From assembly GCA_037693485.1 (NCBI GenBank), contig CM075348.1, positions 13,312,501 through 13,376,500 of the forward strand: DNA of 64,000 nucleotides, read 5' to 3'. Source of the DNA: Kitagawia praeruptora (lineage: Eukaryota; Streptophyta; Magnoliopsida; Apiales; Apiaceae). Shown here in pieces: positions 32,251-44,300 of this stretch (positions are counted from its first letter, which is position 1; the number at the start of each line of letters is the position of its first letter). The translations under genes were made by a program, and so were the position numbers. Below the pieces are notes generated by a model that saw only the letters and a program-made list of their open reading frames with translations, had not been told where the DNA came from and made no database searches.

Positions 32251-32520
32251 CTATGAGAAATATCCAGTACAATGACTCACAGCCCAATCAATTATTATGT
32301 TTGACATAAAAGATTTATTTAGTACAAGAAAAAAAATTAAAAGTGGAGGACAAGACAAGATGTCCTCCAAAAGTAAAGGGACCGAATATAAGCAAATATT
32401 AGAGGTGCACAGATATTTAACAGAGCATCATCAGTCTGTCCCCGTGACCTACAGTACTATAATTATGTTACAGCCACACCATCCTAGCCCTGAGCATACA
32501 GACAGAGTTATAGAAGAGAA

Positions 32521-32813
32521 CCTGGTGGGGAAGTTCCTTTGACTGTCTCATATTTCTCAATTCTGTGACAAATGATGCAGGATCTCTACACATTCCAACC
32601 AGTTCACCATCCAGAAATATATTGTCCTTACCACGAAGAGAATATGAAGTATCATCTACCAATTCTTCCATGCCACAATCGAGTAATTTGTCAAGAATAG
32701 GCTCACATACAGTCGTACTGACAAGCCCAGTGCTGGCAAGATTTTTTATGAGGCCACAATTTTCTCCATCAGGAGTAGAAAGAAAACACAACTTCACCCA
32801 GTGAGAAGGGTGC
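32521..32813 (-). pseudogene. NRPD2-like exon 5, frame intact
   Basis: HPSHWVKLCFLSTPDGENCG to RNMRQSKELPHQ, ending CACCAG|GTTCTC. STPDGENCGL is the fork-region signature shared by second-largest subunits. Phase matches the end of the preceding exon. Confidence 0.9.
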
Positions 32814-33394
32814 CTGCACCAACAGCATTATGCCATTATACATTATTATAAAAAGGATCCTCATCTTTACACAAGAAACTTTCTTTAGAATGTTGATAAG
32901 ATTACTTCTAAAGAGTTAAAACCATAACCGCCTAGGTGACTAGAGTCAGATTCCCAGTCACAAGGCAGAGAAAAATGCAGCCTAAAACATCCCATCAAAT
33001 TGCAGTATATGACACAGAAAAATTAATAAGGAGAAGGAAATCTATTGTCTGCCTTTGCTATTACATAGTTTTTAAAGCACAACCTGTTCATGGTAAACAT
33101 GTACTATGTATACACATTAAATGTAGCTTGAAACTTGCTATAACAAGTAATAAGAAATAAAAAAATCACTACATAGAAACATATATTCCAAAATATAGAA
33201 GAGAAAGCAGATGATTGGCTCCTGACATCTTGTAACCTTTCTAGTACATTACTACCAACCATTATGTTCAAGCAACATTGCAGTTGTATTTTAGCATCAT
33301 CGTTGTTATTTACAACTAGGGGAAATGACAGATGCCAACATATAAAATATTAAATTAGCATGAGAATCAGAAGTTAATAGATAGGAGTGCTAAC

Positions 33395-34302
33395 GGGTAT
33401 CTTGCTTCACCAACTCTCCCTGTGTAATCAACATGCTGACGTGTTCTCCTCATTTCAGCTATCATCTGCAATGGATTTGTTCGACCAAGATTTTCCACTA
33501 CACCGGAGGTCCTTTCCCCTCTGATGTAGGGATGAGACCAAGCCCCTGTGGAAAATGCCCTTGAAAGCCCATTTGTAATGATTGATGAATCCTGAATTCC
33601 AGATAGCGTTTCATAAACTCCACTTTATCCTTGAAAAGATCTCTCTGCATAGCCTTGACATGCGTTTCTCAGCATGTTTAATATGAACTTTAAGCTCACG
33701 CTCAAGTGACTCCCTAGCCAACTCTAACCTCTTGTTTCTGAAATCATCCCTACTATCAACTTTTCTACGACCAGTATAAGCCTGCAAGAGGCATTTCGTC
33801 ATATAGGTAAGAACACGAGCTTTCTGCTTGAACCCAGTGAGACTGGAGAAGAGATATTTGTTAATGCACTCTTCAACAGATTCTGCAGGGGGGAATGGGC
33901 AACTTTTAAGTTTCTTTTCTACGTAATTAAGAGCCATTCCCCTTCTACGGAACTTCTCACCACACTCCTCATCACACTCTTTGTCAGCCTGATGAATTGA
34001 TGCAATTATTATATTCACAATCCTACCATCTTCAAGATCAACATCAATCAAATCAACAACTTCTTTATCAGACGATACTCCAAGAGCAAAAAATAATATC
34101 CATATTGGAATTTCCATCCCCAAAAAATACACCGTAAGAATTTTTTCGCCACCTCCAATGTCATCACTTTTAGCCTTTTAGGGTCTAACAGTTTTACATG
34201 GACTCTATTCCTTCTAAAAGCATGACGGAATGAAGCAATCCAAGAAGGACAACTGGTCAACCAAAGCCTTTTCAGGCAGATCTGTTCTTGAGCAACAAAG
34301 GT
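33395..34302 (-). pseudogene. NRPD2-like exon 4, at least three frameshifts
   Basis: It starts TFVAQEQICLKRLWLTSCPS after TGCAG. A shift at about 34172-34180 precedes FLGMEIPIWILFFALGVSSD. The frame is then good through YLFSSLTGFKQKARVLTYM and RRKVDSRDDFRNKRLELA to a 1-nt loss at about 33650-33655, and another shift at about 33590-33606. It then reads TNGLSRAFSTGAWSHPYIRG and LGRTNPLQM, ending at TACCC|GTTAGC. These are the lobe and fork regions. Confidence 0.88.
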
Positions 34303-34349
34303 CTGCAGTGGAGTGAGGAAAAAAATAGTTTTTAACTGCACACGCACTG

Positions 34350-35660
34350 TTGCAATATTAAAATTAAATTCATCAAATGCTTAGACACGAACATTACTTG
34401 CTCAGAGGCTGAAACCAACCATTTACTAACATACAATAATCTATACTGCCACAATACATGAATGGCGTTATGGCGGGAAATTTCGTTCTATAGATAGCTA
34501 ATATATATTACAGCTCTTAAAAAATGAAGCTATGCAAACTAAACAAGCTTTAGATCATCTCAAAAAAAATTCAGCAAACTATTAACAATCTAAATACTAA
34601 GCAACTTCAATCTGAGAGTCCAAGGATGAGAAAATGCATAAATGTTATGGAATCCTGATAAAGTAAGGTTCTGATGTATAATTTATTAATAAATGATACC
34701 ATGATGCTCTCATTTAGAATTTATTGGAGTGTGATTGACAGGTGTTAAATGAGATACTTTCAGAGAGTTCATACCTTTAGAGGGCAATAGCGTTTCCCTT
34801 CTTATGGCCTTATGGGCAGTTGGGAGTGCTTATTGTTGTTTGAAATACAAGGTGTGCAATTTGTTCAGATATACTTTTAGTTTCATCTTTGTGTCAAATA
34901 GCCCGAATGTAGGAGGCATATGACTTGGTAGTTCTTCCTCAGTTTACTGATCTAATCAGCTAAAAAATATATCTTTGGGAACAAGATTTAATATGTTAAA
35001 TTGTTTAACAGCCAGAAGTGTAATACGCGGTTACACCGGTACAATCAATCCTATGCCTCCCTGTATGTCAATTAAGGATGTGTCATTCCCCTCATATTTA
35101 GATTACTCATAAAACTAGGCGTCAGCCTAAGGAATGTAAAGGCTCAATCATTATCTTGAACTGGAATTACTTATTTTAGGTGTTTATGTCCTGTTTTATC
35201 TGGAAAAAAAAGTACTTATTATGTTAGAAAAACATAGTACTTCTTACACGATAAGTGCTAATACCTTTTAATATGCTAACACAAACAAACGCATTATCCA
35301 CTAGGTCTACTTGAAAATTAGACTTTGTTATAAGAGGTGACACTGCAGGGAATCGTAAGTTTATGAGCCACATAAACAAGTTTGTTTAGGAAAGCTTAAG
35401 CAATGCTGTGCAGATTGCACAACACTGTTTAGACTGGCTAAATCCCGAGACCAAGAATATTCGCTGGCTTCTAAATCATGAGCCAATAGTTTATATTAAA
35501 AAAACTCGAATATGTGATCAAACATAGATATTCATTCCAAGATTATTACCAGCTGACAGATATGACCAACTATACAAATGTTAAAAATCAGTTTTATTTA
35601 GCATGTAAACTATGTTCCTTATGTAAGTCTAATATCCTAGAAAAGAAAAACAAACTCTTA
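34350..35660 (-). other. NRPD2-like intron 3, no gene inside
   Basis: 1.3 kb of AT-rich sequence between exon blocks. No element ends or coding frame recognised. Confidence 0.5.
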
Positions 35661-35662
35661 AC

Positions 35663-35892
35663 CTTCTCAGCTCCTTTGATTATGAAATAGCCACCGTGAT
35701 CAAAATCACAGTCACCTTGCTTCGCATTTTTCATCCAGCATAGATCAGATTTCACCATCACTGGAAGCGTTCCAATAGGAATCTCCTCGATTTCACCATC
35801 ACTGGAAGCGTTCCAATAGGAATCTCCTTACAAACAGCCTTGTCTACATACTGTTCTTTCCCAGTTTTAAACTTGTCACTCCTAACCATATT
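35663..35892 (-). pseudogene. NRPD2-like exon 2 with 41-bp internal duplication
   Basis: Reads SDKFKTGKEQYVDKAVCKEI then PIGTLPVMVKS, followed by an exact second copy of a 41-bp block (35748-35788 and 35789-35829) that shifts the frame. It then continues as LCWMKNAKQGDCDFDHGGYF and IIKGAEK to GAGAAG|GTTAAG. 41 is not a multiple of 3, so this alone breaks the gene. Confidence 0.9.
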
Positions 35893-36714
35893 CTGGGTAT
35901 ATACCTATATGTTTACAAGAACAACCAGAATATATGAAAATAATTACAACCACAGCGAGGAAATTGTAGCAGTCCTACATATTTTGAATGGGATTTACAA
36001 ATAGTTAGCAGCATATGGATTATGGCAACGTTCAAGTTGTCTGCACACTGTCCAAGGAATTTGTTTCATTTACTGCTTTAGGTGCAACTTGCCAGGATAA
36101 AAAGTTTGGTCAGTCATTAGTGAAAGCAATTATAGAAAACTTATTAGCAAGCAAGTAATCAGACGAGTACATAGAATTGCAGAATTTAATCTTAAGTCTA
36201 TATACTCCTTGTTTGCTTAGCAACTACTCCTGTCAGACAAGTTCTATACCAAAACGAGAATATATATACAAATACTTGAATCTCAAATCTTTAATAGAAA
36301 GATATTAATATATAATGACACCATAGTTTAAGCTGCAGTCAATTCATAATACTAATTAAACAAAGCTTTTAAATACACATTAGCATAAACCCAGAGTCAT
36401 GGAGCTGAAAGAAATTCTGATAGATTACAAATAACTGTCATGGGTGTACTTGTGAAACAGACATGGGTGTACAACTTATAGAAACAAGTGACAACACAAT
36501 CTGGCACCGCCAAGCTGGTGTATTAAGTTACAGAAGTTATACTAGTTCACTTTGGAGCAAGTCAAAAAGAACGGAAGGGATTTCAAAACAGTGTGGTCAC
36601 ATTCAAATTTCAGTTATAACCATTATAGATCCTAGAATCCTAGAAAAGGAAATCCTTCATCCTCAGTCCTCACTAACTTCAAGAAAAATTAGTCGCAACT
36701 CTTTTTAATCTTAC

Positions 36715-37063
36715 CTGAAGATGAACCTCAACTTTCATTTTGGAAGAGTAAGTCATATTCTGAAGTCGAGCATGTCTGGGATAAAAGTCCACAAAATCTA
36801 TGGCATTATCATTGTAGAACTTCTCGGCAGTGAAGAATGTTGGCGGGGGCAAGCATACCAGGCTGGACTGTGATCTCACCAATGGTACCATGTTTTATAA
36901 AATCATTGTATGAATTCAGCTGGTGACTGATCAGCCCGTGTTGTTCAACAAACGATGTTGCTGCTTTTTTACAAACACTGTTTAGAAACGGCTCTCCTAG
37001 ATTCCCTAAATCATCCTCAAAGAGATCGTCTATGTCTATGTCCATGTAACTAGAACGGCCCAT
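36715..37063 (-). pseudogene. NRPD2-like exon 1 with internal deletion and frameshift
   Basis: N-terminus MGRSSYMDIDIDDLFEDDLG then CKKAATSFVEQHGLISHQLN and SYNDFIKHGT. About 40 residues normally found here are missing. After GEITVQP the frame shifts (about 36845-36870) to PPPTFFTAEKFYNDNAIDFV and HARLQNMTYSSKMKVEVHLQ, ending CTTCAG|GTAAGA. Either of two Met codons (37063 or the one before DIDIDDL) could be the original start. Confidence 0.88.
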
Positions 37064-37368
37064 TACCTACAAAATCACAAATGAAAAAAAAAGGTTACAA
37101 TTCTACATAACAAATTCATATACCTATGCAGCATGATACTCATTCACTATACAACAATATACAACTAACTTTAAGCACTTGCCATCTCTAACCCCAAACA
37201 GAACTCTACGACCCCAACTTCTCAGTTAAGCATTCTACCCTCCCAAACCAAAATATGAAATCTGCTATAAAACATTAACCCTATATCCCAAACTTCAACA
37301 AAAACCACTTTCATCTTATAGCTCTTAACTAGACTTTTAAGGATTTTTTTCCGTTCTTATCTTTTCCT

Positions 37369-40300
37369 ATGGTTTTGGTAGGTAATTTTGCATATCATTT
37401 TGTGAATACAATAAACGACTGTGGGTTAGAGGATTTAGGGTATGTTGGGGAGTTGTTTACGTGGGAAAGATTTAGAGGTAAGAGTAATTGGGTGCAGGAA
37501 AGGTTAGATAGGGGGTTTGCAAATGACAGATGGAAGGCGATGTTTCCTGAAGCAGAGGTACGAGTGTGGGAGATGTCAACATCGGATCACCTTCCTCTTT
37601 TCTTGCAACTGAATAAAAGAGTGTATGTTTCTAAGAAGAGAAGGTTCCGATTTGAAAATATTTGGATTAGGGAAAGTGATTGTTATAATGTGGTGAAAAA
37701 TAGCTGGGAGAGTTCTGTGAATGGAGACATTAATGAAAGAATTCAATATTGTGGATTGAAGCTTGAAGAGTGGGGAGGGGGAGTCAGTCATGAGTATCGA
37801 GTGAAGATGAAGGACTGCAGAGATAAGTTGCGAAAATTCAGATCAAGAAGGGATAGCCTGGGGGTGAAGTTGTATGATGATGCTAGATGGGAGTTTTTGA
37901 AGTTGTTAGAAAAACAGGAAGAGTATTGGAAACAACGTGCTAAACAATTCTGGCTACGAGATGGTGATAAGAATACGAGATTTTTTCACAAATATGCTAC
38001 GACGAGACGAAGAAATAATCAGATTAAGGGGTTAAGGGATGATAATGGTGTTTGGCAGGATACGACGGAAGGTATGCAGGCAGTTATCACAGGGTATTTT
38101 TCACAGCTGTTTTGCGCATCAACGTTGGATGGGAAAATTTCACAATGGGACAAAGTAAGTCAGCTAACAGGTGAGGATAATGAGTGGTTAACAGCTGAGA
38201 TATCCTATGAAGAGGTTAAAGAAGCAGTCTTTTCGATGCATCCTGATAAGTCCCCAGGTAGTGATGGACTGAATCCAGCATTCTTTCAAGCTTTCTGGAG
38301 TATAGTAGGGCAAGATGTGGTGCAGTTTTGTCGAAAATATATGAGGACAGGAGAGTTGCCTATGGGAGTGAATCGGACAGTTGTGTGTTTGATCCCAAAA
38401 GTAAAGAATCCGCAAACGATGTCAGAATTAAGGCCTATATCGTTATGTAATGTGCTGGTTAGAGTGTTGTCTAAAGTATTGGCAAATCGAATTAAACCAT
38501 GTCTGGGGAAGTTAATATCGGACAAGCAGAGTGCATTCATTGAGGGGAGGTTGTTAACAGACAATGCACTTATCGCATTTGAAATAAATCATTATATGAA
38601 GAGACGCACTCAAGGAAAAAAAGGGATGGCTGGGTTAAAAATTGATATCTCCAAGGCGTATGATAGATTAGAATGGTGCTTTATTGAAAACATGATGGTG
38701 AGGTTTGGTTTTAGTGAGTTATGGATAAGCAGGATAATGGGGTACTTAAAGACTGTGACATATAGTTTCTTGCAGGAGGGAGTGGAGTTTGGAGAGGTTA
38801 AACCTCAACGTGGAGTAAGGCAGGGGGATCCGATTTCTCCGTACATATATATTTTGTGTGCGGAAGGGTTGAGCTCAATGATTAGAAGGAACGAGGAAGT
38901 TGGGTTGCTACATGGATGTACGGTGGCAAGGGGTGCTCCAACGATCTCACACCTCCTCTTTGCTGATGATTGTTATTTGTTTTTCAAGGCGAATAAATCA
39001 GAGGCTAAGGTGATGAAGAGTATACTTTTGAGGTATGAGAAAGCGTCAGGACAGTGCATTAATTATACTAAATCAACTGTTATTTTCACGCCAAATACAT
39101 CGAGGGAGGATAGGGGAGAAGTTTGTGCGGAATTGGGAGTGAATGAAATTCAAAATCCGGGTAAGTATTTGGGTATGCCAATGCAGGTGGGGAGAAATAA
39201 GGTGGCAACATTTTCATTTTTGGTGGACCGAGTGGAGCAGAAGATACAAGGGTGGAGTAATCGATGTCTGTCTAAAGCAGGAAAAATCCTGTTATTAAAA
39301 ACGGAGGCACAATCAATACCAAGTTTTTGGATGAATTTGTTTTTGATACCAAACCAGGTCTGTGAGGGTATTGAAAGGAGAATGAATGCGTTCTGGTGGG
39401 GAAATGGGGGGACAGGAAAAGGAATAAGGTGGATGGCATGGGACAAGCTGTGTGTGTCCAAAGAAGGTGGTGGATTAGGCTGCAAGAGGTTACGAGAATT
39501 CAATATCTCTATGCTCGCTAAACAAGGATGGAGACTTCTTAATAATGCGAATCCTCTTGTGACAAAGCTGATGCAGGCAAGGTATTTTCCTCGGTCAGAT
39601 TTCTTAAATGCCAAATTAGGAGATAATCCTAGTTATTTATGGAGGAGCATAATGGAGGCACAGGAATTAATTCGGAAGGGATGCAGGAAACGTATTGGGG
39701 ATGGTAGTAGTACAAATGTTTGGTCAGTGCCGTGGCTACCGTGTGATCAAAATGGTTTCTTAACAACTGAAATGCCAGAGCAGTTGAGACATATTACGGT
39801 GCAGGGCTTGATACAGACTGATCAACGCATATGGGATGATGAAGTTCTGAGAGATATATGCAATGACCGAGATAGGATGTTGATTAAACAGATTCCGTTA
39901 CCAATGAGAAGCAGGGCTGATGAGTGGTTTTGGCTATTTGATGATAAGGGTGAGTTTACAGTTAAGAGTGGGTATCGAAGTTTGATAGGGGAGGATGTTG
40001 TAACAGATGCAGCAGTATGGAAGAAGTTATGGAGAATGAAAGTGCCTGGAAAGATACTTAATCTTGTATGGAGGGTTATGAATAATTGTTTACCCACAGC
40101 GGCTGCGTTGGCGAATAAAAATGTTCAGATCAATGTGGAATGTCCATGGTGTCATTTGGCTGCGGAAACATCAGCTCATGTGTTAGTCGAATGTACGTTT
40201 GCTCGTGATGTTTGGAAGGATGCAGGGTTATGGCAAATTGTACATGAGCAATCAGGGGAGACAGTATATCAGATGTTTTGCAGAATTATTACGAGTAGTA

Positions 40301-40968
40301 CAAGTCATCAGTGTGCATTGATATGTATGATTTGCTGGAACTTGTGGAACAGGAGAAATAAGTGGGTCTGGGAGCATGTAAGCATTTCTGTGTTTGGTGT
40401 TCGACAGTCATCTGTGAGTATGCTTAGTGAATGGAGAAGGGCGAATGAGATTGAGAATGGAGCTGGAGCTAGTAAACGGAACAATGTGGCAGGATGGTTG
40501 AAGCCACCTGTTGGCTGGGTTAAAGTTAATATAGATGCAGCTTGTGGGAGAGCAAGGACAGGGCTGGGGTGTGTTGTTAGAAACGAGAATGGAGAATTTC
40601 TGGGGGCACGATGCAAGTCAGTTAGTGGAACAAAAACACCAAAGGAAGCAGAGGCTTTGTGCATGAAAGAAGCACTGTCATGGGTGCAGGAATGGCGAGG
40701 TAGTAAATGTATTTTCGAGACGGATGCAAAGATTCTGGTAGATGCTATAAATGGCGTAAGGGGGAGATCATATTTTGACACTATTGTTAGTGATTGTATT
40801 GAGTTATTGAAACACTTTGATGAAGTGTTAGTTGCTTTTGTGCGTCGATCTGCGAATAACGTTGCCCATGTGTTAGCTAGGGCATCTTGTTCTATGTCAG
40901 ATCCTCAGGAATGGTTCGATACTGCTCCTGATATGATTGATTGTATTATTGTTTCAGAAATGTTTTAA
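37369..40968 (+). CDS. LINE ORF2, C-terminal part: endonuclease end, RT, zinc finger, RNase H (1199 aa)
   Basis: Long uninterrupted frame. Residues about 15-85 are the end of the APE-type endonuclease (CGLEDLGYVGELFTW, ERLDRGFAN, SDH at 72-74). The reverse transcriptase includes DKSPGSDGLNPAFFQAFW, GVRQGDPISPYIY and FADD at 531-534. The zf-RVT domain follows (VWKKLWRMKVPGKILNLVWR, CPWCHLAAETSAHVLVEC). RNase H begins at D1056 (VNIDAACGRARTGLG) with ETDAKILVDAI and NNVAHVLARAS. The first few residues come from the truncation junction, so the listed ATG is not the original start. Lack of stops suggests a recent insertion. Confidence 0.93.
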   Translation: MVLVGNFAYHFVNTINDCGLEDLGYVGELFTWERFRGKSNWVQERLDRGFANDRWKAMFPEAEVRVWEMSTSDHLPLFLQLNKRVYVSKKRRFRFENIWIRESDCYNVVKNSWESSVNGDINERIQYCGLKLEEWGGGVSHEYRVKMKDCRDKLRKFRSRRDSLGVKLYDDARWEFLKLLEKQEEYWKQRAKQFWLRDGDKNTRFFHKYATTRRRNNQIKGLRDDNGVWQDTTEGMQAVITGYFSQLFCASTLDGKISQWDKVSQLTGEDNEWLTAEISYEEVKEAVFSMHPDKSPGSDGLNPAFFQAFWSIVGQDVVQFCRKYMRTGELPMGVNRTVVCLIPKVKNPQTMSELRPISLCNVLVRVLSKVLANRIKPCLGKLISDKQSAFIEGRLLTDNALIAFEINHYMKRRTQGKKGMAGLKIDISKAYDRLEWCFIENMMVRFGFSELWISRIMGYLKTVTYSFLQEGVEFGEVKPQRGVRQGDPISPYIYILCAEGLSSMIRRNEEVGLLHGCTVARGAPTISHLLFADDCYLFFKANKSEAKVMKSILLRYEKASGQCINYTKSTVIFTPNTSREDRGEVCAELGVNEIQNPGKYLGMPMQVGRNKVATFSFLVDRVEQKIQGWSNRCLSKAGKILLLKTEAQSIPSFWMNLFLIPNQVCEGIERRMNAFWWGNGGTGKGIRWMAWDKLCVSKEGGGLGCKRLREFNISMLAKQGWRLLNNANPLVTKLMQARYFPRSDFLNAKLGDNPSYLWRSIMEAQELIRKGCRKRIGDGSSTNVWSVPWLPCDQNGFLTTEMPEQLRHITVQGLIQTDQRIWDDEVLRDICNDRDRMLIKQIPLPMRSRADEWFWLFDDKGEFTVKSGYRSLIGEDVVTDAAVWKKLWRMKVPGKILNLVWRVMNNCLPTAAALANKNVQINVECPWCHLAAETSAHVLVECTFARDVWKDAGLWQIVHEQSGETVYQMFCRIITSSTSHQCALICMICWNLWNRRNKWVWEHVSISVFGVRQSSVSMLSEWRRANEIENGAGASKRNNVAGWLKPPVGWVKVNIDAACGRARTGLGCVVRNENGEFLGARCKSVSGTKTPKEAEALCMKEALSWVQEWRGSKCIFETDAKILVDAINGVRGRSYFDTIVSDCIELLKHFDEVLVAFVRRSANNVAHVLARASCSMSDPQEWFDTAPDMIDCIIVSEMF

Positions 40969-40985
40969 TGCAAGTGCTTTTTTTC

Positions 40986-41008
40986 AAAAAAAAAAAAAAA
41001 AAAAAAAA
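40986..41008 (+). other. LINE 3' poly(A) tail
   Basis: Run of A after the end of ORF2, directly before the target duplication GTTCTTAT. Confidence 0.9.
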
Positions 41009-41302
41009 TAGTTCTTATTTACTTTTTCATTAATTTTTTTTTAATTATTCAGTTTTGTTTTCTTAGAATTGATTGTGATTTGATTTTGAAATGTGTACTC
41101 CAATTTTGATTATATTTAATGTCCCTCAACTGTGTTACCTTTTTTAGAATTTTTTTTTAAGGTTAATTTTGGTTATGATCAGTTTTTTTTTTTTTTGCTA
41201 ATTTGTATATATATTAGAAACAGAACAAAAACAGGGAAGAACCCATGCTCTAGGACTATCTATAACCAATCTTTAGGGAAAGATTGGCAATAGAAAGCAA
41301 GA

Positions 41303-44300
41303 TTAGCTATGAAGCCAATTACTACCGTCGCTATTAGAGGCAATATTTACAAACCACCTCGAACTAATAAGCCTAGATTTTACATCAGTAATGATACCAT
41401 CTATTAGCAAAGAAGGCCCCAAGCAACCCTTTTCATGAAGTCTGCGATTCCTCTCCCTCCACAGGTGATAACAGAAAACCTGGGCGACAAGCAAAAGAAC
41501 ATGTTTATGCAACAAATTTTGAGTGTTTCCCCAAGCTGACAGCAGATCAAGCCAAGTTGTGTAATTGACCGAGGTGTTTGAGCTCACCGTCAAAGCCAGA
41601 CGTCTTAAAATGAATGAACTGTAAGGGCAATGCAGAAGGATATGGTCTAGGCTTTCTTCCCCACCCACACAAAAGGAGTAGTGTTGAAGAATATTAATCC
41701 CGAAAGAGGCCAGTCTTTGAAGTGTTGGTAAGCGACCATGACAGGCAACCCATTCATGATGAGCATATCTATTAATTTTCAATTTATGCCAAACAAAAGT
41801 ATGCCAGGAAACCTCAGGAAGTTTGAAACGGATGGAGTCCCAGATATGTCTAGTACGAACCTTGTGGAGATTAATACCATTCCAAAGAATTCTGTCTCGA
41901 GCGTTAAGATTGAAAGCAGGAAAGTCAAAATTCTGAAGCCAATGCAGAAGCGCAGCACTGATATGATGATGTCTGGGGTTAAAGGTTGGGAGAGTCCAGG
42001 CACCTGAGTTGATAAGGTCATTAATCGAGGCATTGATATTGGAGTGAGCTTGAGAAATTATAAAATCGCTAGGAGAACGAGCCAGACAAAGGCCTTGCCA
42101 CCAGGGGTCGAACCAGAGGGACGTATCAACACCATTACCAAGAGTATAGGTGATAAATTGGAGGGCAAGGGGGCGAAGCTTTAATATTTTCCGCCAGATC
42201 CAAGAGCAATCTGAAGGCTCCAGCATGTTCCAGAAGCGTTGTCTTTTGAGAATTGTTGCATTAACCCATGTAGGCCATAAGGATTTGTCCTTTCTAACAA
42301 CTTTGCAAAGATGGTGCAGAAGCTGTGCTATGTTTCACTCTCGAGAATCTTTTAGCCCTAAACCACCTTCTTCATAAGGGAGGCAAATGTGCCGCCAGCA
42401 AACCCTGGCCCCCCCTTTAGCCTCACTACTACCTTTCCAAAGGAAGCGAGTAAATAGAGATTGAATACGTTTATGAACAGCCTGGGGAAGAAGGAAATGG
42501 TTAGTCCAGTAGGCTTGGATAGAGAAGAGGACAGCTTTTACCAGTTGGACACGACCTGCCAGGGAGAGTAACTTCGAGGTCCAAGCATTAACCCGTCTTG
42601 TAAGTCTGTCAATGAGTGGAATGCAATCATTTATACTGAGATTGGACGAGATGAGAGGGACACCGAGAAACTTGACAGGGAGATCTCCATGGGGGATGTG
42701 AAAGTTGTTGTCAAACCATTGAACGACCTCAGCATTGCAGTTAGCAAGGTAGATCGTACTTTTATGCACACTAGGGTATAGGCCACTCAACTCTGAAAAT
42801 CTAGCAAGAGAGGACATAGTGTGACGAATTGAGGCTTTGTCACCATGAGAGAAGAGAAGTACATCATCAGCAAAGAAGAGGTGTGAGAGGTTTAAATCCT
42901 TGCACCTCCAATGAAATTTATAATCTAAAGGTTTTTCTTTTAGCATACAGGAGAGAACATTCATGGCAATAGTGAACAAATAGGGTGACATAGGGTCCCC
43001 TTGGCGAAGGCCTTTACCCCCTTTAAAATACCCTTGAAGACTGCCATTAACTTTCACAGAATAACGAACCGTAGAGATGCAAGCATAAATCCAATCTTTA
43101 AATTTAGTAGGGAAATTCATCTTTGACAATGCTTCCATGAGAAAATCCCAGCTTATGGAATCAAAAGCTTTGTGTAAATCAATCTTCAATGCACATTTCG
43201 CAATGCCAGAGTCTCTAGTATACCCTCGAAAAAGCTCTTGGGCCATCAAAATATTATCAGAAATGTTTCTACCTTTGACAAACGCAGACTGAGCAATGTC
43301 AATAACCGAAGGAAGGACATTCTTTATGCGATTAGCTACGATCTTGGCTATGCATTTATAAGTGACTGAGCATAGAGATATGGGCCTGTAGTCCTTCATT
43401 GCAGACGGGGTTTGATGCTTCGGAACTAAAGCAATACTAGTGGAGTTAATGCCAGGGTGCATAATCGAAGTGTCAAAAAAATGCTTGACAGCCTCACAGA
43501 AGCAAGGGCCAACAATATCCCAATTAATGAGAAAGAATTCTACAGTGAAACCGTCCGGGCCAGGAGCCTTGTTGCCCTTTAAGGACTTTAAAGTAGAAAA
43601 TATGAGATCAATCGTGATTGGGGCTTCAAGAGAAGCAGCTTGAGCCTCAGAGATTGTATTGCAGTTGAGACCATCCATACTACCTGAAGTGTGAGCAGTA
43701 GTACCAATAGTACTTTGAAAGAAATCGACAGCGACCTTAGAGCATTGAGTGTGACCAAAAACCATGTTTCCTGTCTCATTTTCAAGAGCCATGATTTTAT
43801 TAGTATTCCAGTGAACACGAGTTTGATTGAAGAAGAAAGAGTTGTTGCCATCCCCGAGCTCTAGCCATCTCACCCTTGACTTTTGAGAGTTCAGGGATTC
43901 TTCTTGCATCAGGTACCTGTCAAGAAGGGCTGCTTGCTCCTTCTGTTGAAAAATGAAATTAGGATTCTGAGGATCATGATTAATTCTTTCTTGTATCACA
44001 GAGAGGGCATCACGACAGTTTTTGACATTGGAATGCACATTGCCATTGGACTTGTTGAGCATTACCAGGGCTTTCTTGACTTCTTTGAGCTTTTGATTTA
44101 GAATGGAGAGAGGGTCACCATACCAAGTAGAGCTCTAAGCTTGCTTAATTGCATCAGAGTATCCCTCCAACTTACTCATAAAAGAGAAGTGTTGGAAAGG
44201 TTTGGTGATTCTATCAAGTTGCATTGGAGTGTGAACAATCAAAGGACTGTGATCCATCAAGCCTCTAGTCTTCACAAAGCCAACACTGTCGGAGAAAGCG

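Larger units (their letters stand above)
27221..37063 (-). pseudogene. NRPD2/NRPE2-like pseudogene (RNA polymerase IV/V second-largest subunit)
   Basis: Eight exon blocks on the minus strand together cover N- to C-terminus of the plant-specific second-largest subunit of Pol IV and Pol V, which make RNA for RNA-directed DNA methylation. Recognisable blocks: MDIDIDDL...GLISHQLNSYNDFI, AQEQICLKRLW, GVSSDKEVVDLIDVD, LSRAFSTGAW, STPDGENCGL, DAGRILRPLL, LGYNQEDSLVMNRSSLERGM (the Mg-binding region), CLGDKFSSMHGQKG, PVADRKRFGGIKFGEMEHDC and the C-terminal zinc site CRKC...CRYC. At least eight frame-breaking lesions occur across exons 1-8, while intact long frames in nearby retroelements argue against poor sequence quality. 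A functional copy should exist elsewhere in the genome. Confidence 0.88.
37361..41010 (+). mobile_element. LINE (non-LTR retrotransposon), 5'-truncated, 3650 bp
   Basis: It ends in a 24-base poly(A) run (about 40986-41008). GTTCTTAT flanks both ends (37353-37360 and 41011-41018) as a target-site duplication. ORF1 and the N-terminal half of the endonuclease are missing, the usual result of incomplete reverse transcription. It landed about 300 bp upstream of the start codon of the NRPD2-like pseudogene, in opposite orientation. Confidence 0.9.

Noticed and set aside
27221..37063. An intact Pol IV/V subunit gene with small introns hiding the frame changes
   Set aside because: The shifts are 1-2 nt or 41 nt, lack GT-AG borders, and fall within conserved blocks.
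38188..40781. Minus-strand frames of 75-157 codons opposite the first LINE
   Set aside because: Shadows of the intact plus-strand ORF2.
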